From JBARRO01 sp049644265 (GTDB lineage: Bacteria > Bacteroidota > Ignavibacteria > UBA10030): 17,608 nt of DNA. This document shows, in pieces, positions 1 through 6,302 of this stretch. Made by a program: the position numbers and the translations under genes. Positions within the stretch are counted from its first letter, which is position 1; each line of letters begins with the position of its first letter. The stretch is taken from positions 1-17,608 of the forward strand of contig JBARRO010000225.1 in the NCBI GenBank assembly GCA_049644265.1, read 5' to 3'. The notes beneath the pieces were generated by a model. That model was not told the origin of the DNA and did not search any database. It saw only the letters and a list, made by a program, of their open reading frames with translations.

Positions 1-1
1 C

Positions 2-316
2 GTCACGCTCGTCAAGGAAATCCGGTTCCACCCGAACACCGATACACACGACTTCGAGTTCAAGACGCGCCACGCAAGGGGATTTATCGAAGAAGGGCAC
101 AAAGTGAAGGCGACAGTGGTGTTTAAGGGCAGAGAGATCACCTACCAGGACCATGGCAGGGAAATCCTGAGCAGGTTCGCCGAACGACTGTCCGACATCG
201 CCAAGTTGGACCAGGAGCCGAAGATGGAAGGCCGGCAGATGGTCACGTACTTTGTTCCCGACAAATCGAAAAAGAAAAGCACAGACAAACAACCAAAAGA
301 GGAAAAGGAAAAGTAG
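2..316 (+). CDS. infC: Translation initiation factor IF-3, C-terminal part (5' end outside window)
   Basis: IF-3 binds the 30S subunit, blocks premature joining of 50S and checks initiator tRNA and start-codon pairing. Reading in frame from base 2 gives the typical IF3 C-terminal domain: a KEIRFHPNTDTHDFEFK stretch, then RHARGFIEEGHKVKATVVFKG, and EPKMEGRQM near the end. An internal ATG at 104 is not the start, because family-matching sequence continues upstream to the window edge. The protein ends in a Lys/Glu-rich tail of about 18 residues, a variable part of the family. The stop at 314-316 is three bases before rpmI, so the genes are surely cotranscribed, in the standard infC-rpmI-rplT order. 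The N-terminal domain and any leader control element lie outside the window. Confidence 0.96.
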   Translation, partial: VTLVKEIRFHPNTDTHDFEFKTRHARGFIEEGHKVKATVVFKGREITYQDHGREILSRFAERLSDIAKLDQEPKMEGRQMVTYFVPDKSKKKSTDKQPKEEKEK

Positions 317-319
317 CGT

Positions 320-514
320 ATGCCAAAGATGAAATCCCGCCGCAGCGCGGCAAAGACATTCAAAATGACGGCAAACGGAAAAATCAAGCGCCATAAGGCA
401 TTCCGAAGCCACATCCTGACGTCAAAATCGAGCAAGCGCAAGCGCCATCTGCGCAAGCCGGGATTTGTTGCCAAGACCGAAGCCTATAAAGTTCGAAGAT
501 TTTTGTTAGCGTAA
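320..514 (+). CDS. rpmI: 50S ribosomal protein L35
   Basis: L35 is a small basic protein of the large ribosomal subunit. The 64-residue product begins MPKMKSRRSAAKTFKMTANG, the usual L35 N-terminus, and keeps the Lys/Arg-rich middle (KIKRHKAFRSHILTSKSSKRKRHLRKP) that binds 23S rRNA. Its length is normal for the family. The ATG follows the infC stop by three bases. A purine-rich AAAAGGAA at 303-310, inside the end of infC, can serve as ribosome binding site, suggesting translational coupling. rplT starts 19 bases after the stop. Confidence 0.98.
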   Translation: MPKMKSRRSAAKTFKMTANGKIKRHKAFRSHILTSKSSKRKRHLRKPGFVAKTEAYKVRRFLLA

Positions 515-533
515 CTCAGAAAGGAAGACAGCA

Positions 534-881
534 ATGCCTCGTTCACAAAATAAAGTCGCGTCCCACCGCCGGAGAAAGAAAATCCTTGCCCGGGCAAAAG
601 GTTACTGGGGCGCCCGAAGTAAAGTCCTCACCGTTGCGAAACACCACATCGACAAAGCAGGAACGCACGCCTACCGGCATCGGCGCACCAAGAAGCGCGA
701 GTACCGGGGTCTCTGGATCACCAGAATCAATGCCGCAGCCCGTCTGAACGGCACCACGTATTCAAAGCTGATCACGGGACTGGACAAGAAACAGGTGGGC
801 ATCAACCGGAAAGTGCTGGCGGATCTTGCCGTCCATCACCCGGAGGCTTTCACCGAAGTCGTCAAGTTTGCCACAGCGTAA
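534..881 (+). CDS. rplT: 50S ribosomal protein L20
   Basis: L20 binds 23S rRNA directly and is needed early in assembly of the large subunit. In many bacteria it also represses its own operon. The 115-residue product begins MPRSQNKVASHRRRKKILARAKGYWGAR, an unmistakable L20 N-terminus, and includes KKREYRGLWITRINAAARLNG, the family's globular-domain signature. The length is normal. AAGGAAG at 521-527 lies six bases before the ATG and is a good Shine-Dalgarno. I see no strong terminator after the stop. The next 366 bases are repeat-rich, so whether pheS belongs to the same transcript cannot be told from the sequence. Confidence 0.98.
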   Translation: MPRSQNKVASHRRRKKILARAKGYWGARSKVLTVAKHHIDKAGTHAYRHRRTKKREYRGLWITRINAAARLNGTTYSKLITGLDKKQVGINRKVLADLAVHHPEAFTEVVKFATA

Positions 882-991
882 GCTGAATCTTCTCACCACC
901 GTTTTTTCAAGGAGGTCACGACGGCCTCGCTGAAAAGTTTTTGGTCGGTGGGAAGATTTGTTTTAACGGTCAATGAAAGACCTCCAAACCT

Positions 992-1242
992 CGGTAGGTC
1001 GCCCGTAAGGCGACAGAATAAGTGGAACTTGGACATTGGAAATTGGCCATTCGTTATTGGACATTGATCTTTCAATTTCCTATATCCAACTCCCAACACC
1101 CAATGTCGAGGGATTTTTGGACCCGGTAGGTCGCCCTTAAGGGCAACAATGCAATGCAGAAGTTGGATATTGGTTGTTGGACATTGATGCTTTCAATTTC
1201 CAATATCCAATGCTCAACATCCAATGTCCAAGTTTTGGACCC
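992..1242 (+). repeat. Two tandem copies of a composite palindromic repeat between rplT and pheS
   Basis: Two related units lie head to tail, about 992-1123 and 1124-1242. Each opens with CGGTAGGTCGCCC plus a small hairpin (GTCGCC 998-1003 with GGCGAC 1009-1014; the palindrome GCCCTTAAGGGC at 1133-1144). Each continues with TTGGAYATTGG-type sequence that folds back on itself and ends in TTTTGGACCC (1115-1124; 1233-1242). Fold-back pairs include GACATTGG 1032-1039 with CCAATGTC 1100-1107, GGAAATTG 1038-1045 with CAATTTCC 1073-1080, TTGGATATTGG 1163-1173 with CCAATATCCAA 1200-1210, and TTGGACATTG 1177-1186 with CAATGTCCAA 1222-1231. The copies have diverged while both kept self-complementarity. 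The remaining spacer, 882-991, contains only GGAGGTC 911-917 pairing with GACCTCC 979-985. Confidence 0.85.
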
Positions 1243-1247
1243 TCCGC

Positions 1248-2264
1248 ATGCGTGAAAAGCTCGATCAAATCAGGCAGCAATTCCTCTCCGACCTCGGAAC
1301 CATCCGAACGTTGGATGACCTCGAGAACTTCCGCGTCAAGTACCTCGCGCGCAAGGGAATCATTGCGGATCTGTTCGAAAGCCTGAAGACTGCGGCGGCA
1401 GAGGAAAAGCCGTCGCTCGGAAAGCTCATCAACGAGCTCCGCGCCTTCGCTCAGACACAGTTTGATAACCTCCGGGCCGAGCTGGAAAAATCCCTCGCCC
1501 CCAAAGAACTTCCGTTCGACGTCACTCTCCCCGGCCGTCCCAGGCCGCTGGGATCAAAACATCCGGTCGTTCAGACAATCGAGGAGTTCAAGCGCATCTT
1601 CCTCGGTATGGGGTTCTCCATTGTTACGGGACCCGAGATCGAGAGCGACTACTACAACTTCGAGGCACTCAATTTCGCGCCCGACCATCCGGCTCGGGAC
1701 ATGCAGGACACATTTTTCATCACGAAATCAAAGCAGATTCTCCTTCGGACCCACACCACGCCGGTGCAGGTTCGCATCATGGAGAACCAGAAACCGCCCG
1801 TTCGCGCGATTATGCCCGGAAAAGCCTATCGGAATGAAGCGGTCAGCGCGCGCAGTCTCGTGCAGTTCCACCAGGTCGACGGCATTTATGTGGATAAAGG
1901 AGTGACGTTCAGCGAGCTCAAGGGGACGCTGATCTCATTCGCCAGACAGTACTACGGAAGCGGGATCAAATACCGTTTCCGTCCGAGCTTCTTTCCGTTT
2001 ACCGAGCCGAGCGCCGAAATGGACATCACGTGCTACCTGTGTTCGGGAAAAGGATGCCGCGTCTGCAAGTACTCAGGCTGGCTCGAAATCGTCGGTTCCG
2101 GTATGGTACACCCCAACGTGCTGCGCAATGTCGGCTATGATCCCGAGAAAATCTCCGGTTTCGCGTTCGGCTTCGGCGTCGAGCGCCCGTTGTTGCTCCG
2201 ACACGGTATAGACGATATCCGTCTGTTGTATGAGAATGATGTGAGGTTTTTGAAGCAGTTTTAG
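1248..2264 (+). CDS. pheS: Phenylalanine--tRNA ligase alpha subunit
   Basis: Catalytic subunit of the cytoplasmic (alpha-beta)2 synthetase that charges tRNA-Phe. The 338-residue product has the N-terminal coiled-coil arm (about 1-85) and the class II core: HPARDMQDTFF (147-157), RTHTTPVQVR (motif 2 region, from 167), FRPSFFPFTEPSAEMD (244-259) and motif 3 GFAFGFGVER (304-313). Cysteines 262, 265, 270 and 273 (C-x2-C-x4-C-x2-C) look like a zinc site, seen in some bacterial PheS. After ER in motif 3 the residue is Pro, where Leu is usual. An in-frame ATG at 1224 would add MSKFWTLR, but those codons are repeat DNA, so I choose 1248, which gives the usual N-terminus. No clear Shine-Dalgarno precedes it. 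pheT follows 283 bases later, an unusually wide gap. Confidence 0.96.
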   Translation: MREKLDQIRQQFLSDLGTIRTLDDLENFRVKYLARKGIIADLFESLKTAAAEEKPSLGKLINELRAFAQTQFDNLRAELEKSLAPKELPFDVTLPGRPRPLGSKHPVVQTIEEFKRIFLGMGFSIVTGPEIESDYYNFEALNFAPDHPARDMQDTFFITKSKQILLRTHTTPVQVRIMENQKPPVRAIMPGKAYRNEAVSARSLVQFHQVDGIYVDKGVTFSELKGTLISFARQYYGSGIKYRFRPSFFPFTEPSAEMDITCYLCSGKGCRVCKYSGWLEIVGSGMVHPNVLRNVGYDPEKISGFAFGFGVERPLLLRHGIDDIRLLYENDVRFLKQF

Positions 2265-2280
2265 AGCGCGTTTAAGAGAC

Positions 2281-2313
2281 TAACCGCAAAGGACGCAAAG
2301 AAGGCGCAAAGGG
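2281..2313 (+). repeat. Dispersed repeat, 'CGCAAAGGACGCAAAG' type
   Basis: The segment AACCGCAAAGGACGCAAAG and its continuation GGCGCAAAGGG start 16 bases after the pheS stop. It is a variant of the (C)CGCAGAGGACGCAGAG family seen again near 6191, 9728, 9891 and 10991-11105. It has no coding potential. I take it as a dispersed intergenic repeat. Confidence 0.65.
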
Positions 2314-2345
2314 ATTTTGAGGGGAAAGAAAAAAAACAAACCGTC

Positions 2346-2390
2346 ATGGTGAGCGAAGCTTGTCCTGAGCCTGGCGAAGGGGCGAACCAT
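2346..2390 (+). repeat. Dispersed palindromic repeat containing CTTGTCCTGAGCCTGGCGAAGG
   Basis: The segment has GCGAAGCTTGTCCTGAGC followed by CTGGCGAAGGGGCGAACC. ATGGT at its left end is the reverse complement of ACCAT at its right end, and GCGAAG occurs twice. Read through in frame it gives the peptide SEACPEPGEGANH, a type of string that turns up as spurious ORFs in many metagenome-derived genomes because this repeat is so widespread (general knowledge, not checked here). It is not part of a real gene. Confidence 0.6.
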
Positions 2391-2460
2391 GTTCCCGGCA
2401 AGAAGCTCACAGGTCAACATTCCTCGCCTTCGAAAAAAAAAGCTGCGGCGGGCAAGCTTG

Positions 2461-2543
2461 TTCAATATTCAATATTTCTCTTTCATCACTTGGCCATAAA
2501 CCCTCCATCATTCAACATTCCTTGTTCAATATTCGATATTTCT
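2461..2543 (+). repeat. TTCAATATTC-type AT-rich direct repeats just before pheT
   Basis: TTCAATATTCAATATTTCT at 2461-2479 and TTCAATATTCGATATTTCT at 2525-2543 are 19-base direct repeats differing at one position, with TTCAACATTC between them. The second copy ends four bases before the pheT ATG, so the pheT translation-initiation region is largely repeat DNA. A related tract is at 12261-12299. Confidence 0.75.
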
Positions 2544-2547
2544 TTCC

Positions 2548-4968
2548 ATGAAGGTTTCTCAAACTTGGCTTAAGAAATACATCGACTTCAAGCTGAAGCC
2601 GGAGCAGTTCGTCGAAGGTCTGACGATGCTCGGGCTCGAAGTGGAGAGCTACGAGGACCTTGGGAAGAAGTTCGACAAGTTTGTAGTGGGAGAAGTGCTC
2701 GAGCGTGCCAGGCATCCGAATGCGGACCGGTTGACGGTGTGCAAAGTCAACGTGGGCCCGGCAGTTCAGGAAATCGTGTGCGGAGCCCCCAACGTCGCGG
2801 CCGGTCAAAAAGTGGCGGTGGCGCTCGTCGGTGCAACGATTCCACACAACCAGCATGACCCCGAGGGAAACCCGTTTACCCTTGGACGCGCGAAAATCCG
2901 TGGCGTCGAATCGAACGGTATGATTTGTTCCGCCTTCGAGCTCGGACTCGGGAAGGATGCCGATGGCATTCTCGTCCTCGAGCCGGAAGCAAAGGTGGGC
3001 ACTCCGCTTGCCCGTCATCTGCGGCAGAATGATATTGTCTACGAGATCGGAATCACGCCCAATCGCGCGGACTGCCTCAGTCACATCGGCGTCGCACGCG
3101 AAGTCGCTCTTCTCGTCAACAAGAAGGTCACTCTTCCTTCCATCTCTCTGAAAGAAAGTTCTGTCCCCGCGTCGAAGTATGCCGCAGTGAAGGTGGTGGA
3201 CAAAGACGGCTGTCCGCGGTACTCCGCTCGTGTTTTGCGGAACGCAAAGATTCATCCCTCTCCGCGATGGCTGCAGGATCTCCTCACGAGCGTCGGCGTC
3301 CGTCCGGTCAACAACGTGGTCGATGTGACGAACTACGTTCTGCTCGAGTATGGACATCCGCTCCACGCATTCGATTATGACAAGCTCGCCAGCCACACCA
3401 TTGTTGTCAGGAAGGCGGATGGCGGAAAGTTTACGACGCTGGATGGAAAAGAAAGAACGTTGACCTCCGAGACTCTCATGATCTGCGACGGAGAACGGCC
3501 CGTTGCCATCGCCGGAGTGATGGGAGGGATGAATTCGGAAATCAGCGATTCGACAACGAACATCCTGATCGAAAGCGCCTACTTCAACCCGCGCAGCATT
3601 CGGCGTACCTCGAAATTCCTGGGCCTCTCGACGGAAGCTTCGTATCGCTTCGAGCGCGGGGCAGACTCCGAGATAACCGTCGTTGCACTGAACCGCGCAG
3701 CTCAGATGATGCAGGAACTCACGGGCGCAGAAGTTCTCAAAGGCGTCATTGACGCATATCCGAAAAAGCGAAAAGCGCAGAAAATCAAACTCCGGGTTTC
3801 CCGGACAAATGCGATTCTCGGAACGTCCCTTCAAAAGAACGAGGTCAGCAAGCTGCTTGGGAAAATCGGAGTCGACGTACGATCGGGCAGTGCGGAAGCA
3901 CTCACCGCGACGCCCCCGAGTTTTCGCAACGATCTCACGACCGAGATCGATCTGATCGAGGAAGTTGCTCGCGTCTACGGGTATGACAATATTGAAACAA
4001 AGACGAGAGCGGCTATTGATTTCTCCCATGCAACGAGGGTCGACCGGTGGGAGGATGATCTGCGGAGTCATTTGGTCGGGAGTGGATTCAACGAAATTCT
4101 CGCAATCAGTCTGCAGGATGAAAAAACCGTCGCATTGCCGGGCAAGGCCGCGGTCAGAGTCCTCAATCCTGTAAGCACAGATATGCAGGCGTTGAGGACA
4201 AGTCTTGTCCCGGGCGCGCTTCAGGTTGTGCAGCATAACAAGAACCACGGGACCAGGAATCTGCGTCTTTTTGAGATTGGCAGGGTTTTCAGTCTGAAGG
4301 AAGGGAAAAACCCGGAGCTTTTAGACGCCTACGAGGAGGACGAGCGGTTGCTTGTTCTCATAAGTGGGGCAACGGGAGCACCGAGCTACGGCACCGTTCA
4401 ACGGGAAGTTGACCTCCTCGACCTGAAGGGAGAGCTCGATGCGCTGCTTGCCAAGTTCTGTCTTGACAAATATCGTTTTATTTATTATGATAACCGCAGC
4501 GCTTTAACTGATTTGGCAATAGGCGTTGAAATCAACGGCACTTACGCCGGTTCTTTCGGAAAAGTAAAGCAGGAACTCGCAGACCGGTTTGACATTGAAG
4601 ACAGGGTCTTCGTCTGCGAACTTGAAGTTCAGGTTTTGCGACGCGGCGGGATTCAGGAGAGAAAATACGCAACGCTGCCCAGATACCCGGCTGTCTCGAG
4701 GGATCTGGCATTCTCGGTCGACCAGTCCGCTTCTCAGCTTTCGGTTGAAGAGGTGATCCGGGAATCCGGCAGCCCGTTGTTGAGGCAGGTGGTGTTATTC
4801 GATGTGTATGTTGGTGAACAGGCGGGACAGGGAAAGAAAAGCCTCGCCTACGCGCTCGAGTTTCAGTCTCAGGACCACACACTCACGGACACGGAGATTG
4901 AACGGGTTCTTGCGCAGATAGTCGAGAATGTTCAGAGGCGTTGCGGCGCGGTGTTGCGACGGTCATGA
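2548..4968 (+). CDS. pheT: Phenylalanine--tRNA ligase beta subunit
   Basis: Beta subunit of the synthetase; it binds tRNA and hydrolyses mischarged Tyr-tRNA-Phe. The 806 residues are of normal length and show the expected order: N-terminal MKVSQTWLKKYIDF; an EMAP/tRNA-binding domain from about 46 to 155 with HPNADRL (56-62) and VCGAPN (77-82); the B3/B4 editing region (about 210-385) with RPVNNVVDVTNYVLLEYGHP; the B5 domain (about 400-475) with TPPSFRNDL and EEVARVYGYDNI; the inactive catalytic-like fold; and a C-terminal FDX-ACB anticodon-binding domain from about 713 (YPAVSRDLAFSVD). The ATG at 2548 gives the family N-terminus. The bases before it are an AT-rich repeat with no Shine-Dalgarno. 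A large antisense ORF overlaps it and is a shadow. Confidence 0.97.
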   Translation: MKVSQTWLKKYIDFKLKPEQFVEGLTMLGLEVESYEDLGKKFDKFVVGEVLERARHPNADRLTVCKVNVGPAVQEIVCGAPNVAAGQKVAVALVGATIPHNQHDPEGNPFTLGRAKIRGVESNGMICSAFELGLGKDADGILVLEPEAKVGTPLARHLRQNDIVYEIGITPNRADCLSHIGVAREVALLVNKKVTLPSISLKESSVPASKYAAVKVVDKDGCPRYSARVLRNAKIHPSPRWLQDLLTSVGVRPVNNVVDVTNYVLLEYGHPLHAFDYDKLASHTIVVRKADGGKFTTLDGKERTLTSETLMICDGERPVAIAGVMGGMNSEISDSTTNILIESAYFNPRSIRRTSKFLGLSTEASYRFERGADSEITVVALNRAAQMMQELTGAEVLKGVIDAYPKKRKAQKIKLRVSRTNAILGTSLQKNEVSKLLGKIGVDVRSGSAEALTATPPSFRNDLTTEIDLIEEVARVYGYDNIETKTRAAIDFSHATRVDRWEDDLRSHLVGSGFNEILAISLQDEKTVALPGKAAVRVLNPVSTDMQALRTSLVPGALQVVQHNKNHGTRNLRLFEIGRVFSLKEGKNPELLDAYEEDERLLVLISGATGAPSYGTVQREVDLLDLKGELDALLAKFCLDKYRFIYYDNRSALTDLAIGVEINGTYAGSFGKVKQELADRFDIEDRVFVCELEVQVLRRGGIQERKYATLPRYPAVSRDLAFSVDQSASQLSVEEVIRESGSPLLRQVVLFDVYVGEQAGQGKKSLAYALEFQSQDHTLTDTEIERVLAQIVENVQRRCGAVLRRS

Positions 4969-5000
4969 AAACTTCGAGAGAACCCTAAAGGAGTCCCATC

Positions 5001-5342
5001 TTGCCCGAGCAGCAACTGGAGGAAGAGGCGGTCAGTAAGAAGGACGTGCGACATTTCGAGGAGGTTCTCCAGAAACTTTGGGAGAAGGCAAGACTTGTCT
5101 CCGACCTTCTGATTCGCGTGAAATCCGAAAACAAGACGCTGCAAGACCGGGTGTCTGAGCTGGAAGCTGTTGAGATGCGGCTGAAATCCGAGTTTGATCA
5201 TCAGTCGCAGGAGTTCCAGCGGATTCGAAAGGAATTGTTACAACTTCAATCGAACGGTAGCAACATCTTCACGAAAGATGAAAAGGAGGAACTCAAAACA
5301 AGGATCAAGGACCTGATCGTTAAGATCAATTCCCGCTTGTAA
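5001..5342 (+). CDS. Small coiled-coil protein upstream of zapA (ZapB-like by position)
   Basis: The 113-residue product is acidic/basic mixed and predicted almost wholly helical. Residues about 15-85 have heptad-like leucine spacing (FEEVLQKLWEKARLVSDLL, then LQDRVSELEAVEMRLKSEF), and a second helix closes the protein (ELKTRIKDLIVKINSRL). There is no signal peptide or membrane segment. It begins with TTG at 5001, supported by AAAGGAG at 4987-4993 seven bases upstream. It lies 32 bases after pheT and before zapA, where many bacteria of this group have a short coiled-coil gene. A role in division with ZapA, like ZapB, is inference from position and shape only. CCGCCC 5351-5356 and GGGCGG 5369-5374 just after the stop could form a hairpin, but there is no T-run. 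Confidence 0.8.
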   Translation: MPEQQLEEEAVSKKDVRHFEEVLQKLWEKARLVSDLLIRVKSENKTLQDRVSELEAVEMRLKSEFDHQSQEFQRIRKELLQLQSNGSNIFTKDEKEELKTRIKDLIVKINSRL

Positions 5343-5482
5343 TTCAGCTGCCGCCCGGTTTTTCGCAAGGGCGGATGCGCCTGGCGGCGGCGCAATGAAC
5401 TACAGGTACCAATGCACGGTTACGGCTCGATAGCAAAAGCAATAATAACGGAACGACAGCGTATCCCGACACTGTATCTCAA

Positions 5483-5788
5483 ATGACGAGCAAAAGCATT
5501 AAAGTGAAGATCTTCGGAGCGGAGTATCCTCTTCGTGGTGAGAATGAGGATTTCACGAAGCGGGTGGCTACCCATGTGGACTCCATGCTTATGAAGATTC
5601 ACGACAAAATACCGGAACAGCCTCCACTGACGGTTGCAGTGCTTTCTGCTCTGAACATCACCGAGGACTTGTTGAAGGAGCAGGACCGGCACCAGGAGGA
5701 TGTAACGTACCTTGAAACAGAGATCACCAAGCTCTCGAATTATCTCGATAATTGCCTGATGTCGGAAACACGCGACGATCATCAGTAG
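5483..5788 (+). CDS. zapA: Cell division protein ZapA
   Basis: ZapA binds FtsZ and crosslinks its filaments at midcell. The 101 residues begin MTSKSIKVKIFGAEYPLRGENEDF, the typical ZapA N-terminal head (IKVxIFGxEYPLRG), and continue with a short helix pair (KRVATHVDSMLMKI) and a C-terminal coiled coil (NITEDLLKEQDRHQEDVTYLETEITKL) that dimerises. The length is normal. The ATG at 5483 has no clear Shine-Dalgarno. The 140-base gap from the previous gene may hold its own promoter, though I cannot point to one. In gammaproteobacteria zapA is followed by the 6S RNA gene, which makes the foldable spacer downstream here worth noting. Confidence 0.93.
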   Translation: MTSKSIKVKIFGAEYPLRGENEDFTKRVATHVDSMLMKIHDKIPEQPPLTVAVLSALNITEDLLKEQDRHQEDVTYLETEITKLSNYLDNCLMSETRDDHQ

Positions 5789-5857
5789 TCGTTTTCGTTA
5801 TCGTTCTTTGAATTCGATGTTGCGGAATTTCAACCGCACCGTCAGCCGTAATCAATT

Positions 5858-5893
5858 CCATATTAAAAGAACCTGACAATTCATTTAATATGG
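5858..5893. promoter_or_regulatory. Perfect 10-bp AT-rich inverted repeat downstream of zapA
   Basis: CCATATTAAA (5858-5867) is the exact reverse complement of TTTAATATGG (5884-5893), separated by 16 bases. It lies 69 bases after the zapA stop and 14 bases before the candidate RNA's closing stem. No T-run follows, so it is a poor intrinsic terminator. It could be a protein-binding operator or part of a promoter, since TAATAT at 5886-5891 lies within the right arm. No matching -35 element is evident at the expected distance. Confidence 0.5.
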
Positions 5894-5906
5894 GAGCTTG
5901 ACTCAT

Positions 5907-6061
5907 AAGTGTAGAGCGCAAGCCACCGTCCTCACGATTCGTCGGGAGGAGTGCCCAGCGACGACTCCTGATCTTCGATCGGGAAGAGCGGGTCGAGTGG
6001 AAGTGTGAAATGCTTAGGCAGGTTCCCACTGTGTAAAAGAAGAGGTTCTTCTAATACACTT
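5907..6061 (+). ncRNA. Candidate structured RNA in the zapA-rny spacer (6S-like by position)
   Basis: No coding frame is convincing here, but the segment folds well by eye. AAGTGTA 5907-5913 pairs with TACACTT 6055-6061 and closes the whole element. Inside, CCACCGTCCT 5923-5932 pairs with GGGTCGAGTGG 5990-6000 (one mismatch, one bulge). Nested in it are TCGTCG 5939-5944 with CGACGA 5959-5964, and TCCTGATC 5966-5973 with GATCGGGA 5977-5984 around a TTC loop. AAGAA 6037-6041 pairs with TTCTT 6046-6050. A seven-T run at 6083-6089 lies downstream. 6S RNA often follows zapA in other bacteria and is about 150-200 nt with a closing stem. The branched apical part is less typical of 6S, so identity is uncertain. 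Ends and strand are inferred from the closing stem and the T-run. Confidence 0.45.
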
Positions 6062-6190
6062 GATTGTGGCAGATGTGTGCGGTTTTTTTATTGTCCAAAG
6101 CAAAGGGGATACAAGCAGAGCGCACACGAACATCGGAGTCACGAGGATGCCTAGGCAGACATAAACACGCTAATTCAAATCTGCCATACA

Positions 6191-6234
6191 CCTCCGTGTT
6201 CTCCTCCTTTATCTCTGTGAACTCTGTGTAACTG
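6191..6234. repeat. Dispersed repeat, 'CTCTGTGAACTCTGTG' type
   Basis: CCTCCGTGTTCTCCTCC followed by TATCTCTGTGAACTCTGTGT lies about 70 bases before rny. It is an opposite-orientation relative of the GCAGAGGACGCAGAG family at 9728 and 11070-11105. The rest of the spacer, 6090-6190, shows nothing I can name. Confidence 0.55.
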
Positions 6235-6242
6235 CTGAGTCG

Positions 6243-6286
6243 GGGGAACGTGGGGCCGTTCCTTGGAAAATCAGTCGGACTGATTT
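6243..6286 (+). promoter_or_regulatory. Two hairpins in the leader just upstream of rny
   Basis: GGAACG (6245-6250) pairs with CGTTCC (6257-6262), extendable by two G-T wobbles outward (6243-6244 with 6263-6264). AAATCAGT (6268-6275) pairs perfectly with ACTGATTT (6279-6286) around CGG. The second hairpin ends seven bases before the rny ribosome binding site. They could affect translation or mRNA stability of rny, or the palindrome could be a DNA operator; this is inference. Confidence 0.45.
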
Positions 6287-6302
6287 CAAATGAGGAGTGG
6301 AT

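Noticed and set aside
1000..1246. CRISPR array
   Set aside because: Only two diverged units of about 120-130 bases with internal palindromes, no regular short repeats or unique spacers, no cas genes.
882..1247. T-box or phenylalanine attenuator leader for pheS
   Set aside because: No T-box core sequence and no Phe-rich leader peptide with a terminator; the spacer is explained by the repeat.
2512..4248. 578-residue open frame on the minus strand
   Set aside because: Antisense to pheT, whose protein matches its family throughout; no recognisable domain in the antisense product. A shadow of coding bias.
5724..6029. Minus-strand 101-residue open frame over the zapA-rny spacer
   Set aside because: No start context or recognisable domain, and it overlaps zapA; the segment is better explained by RNA helices.
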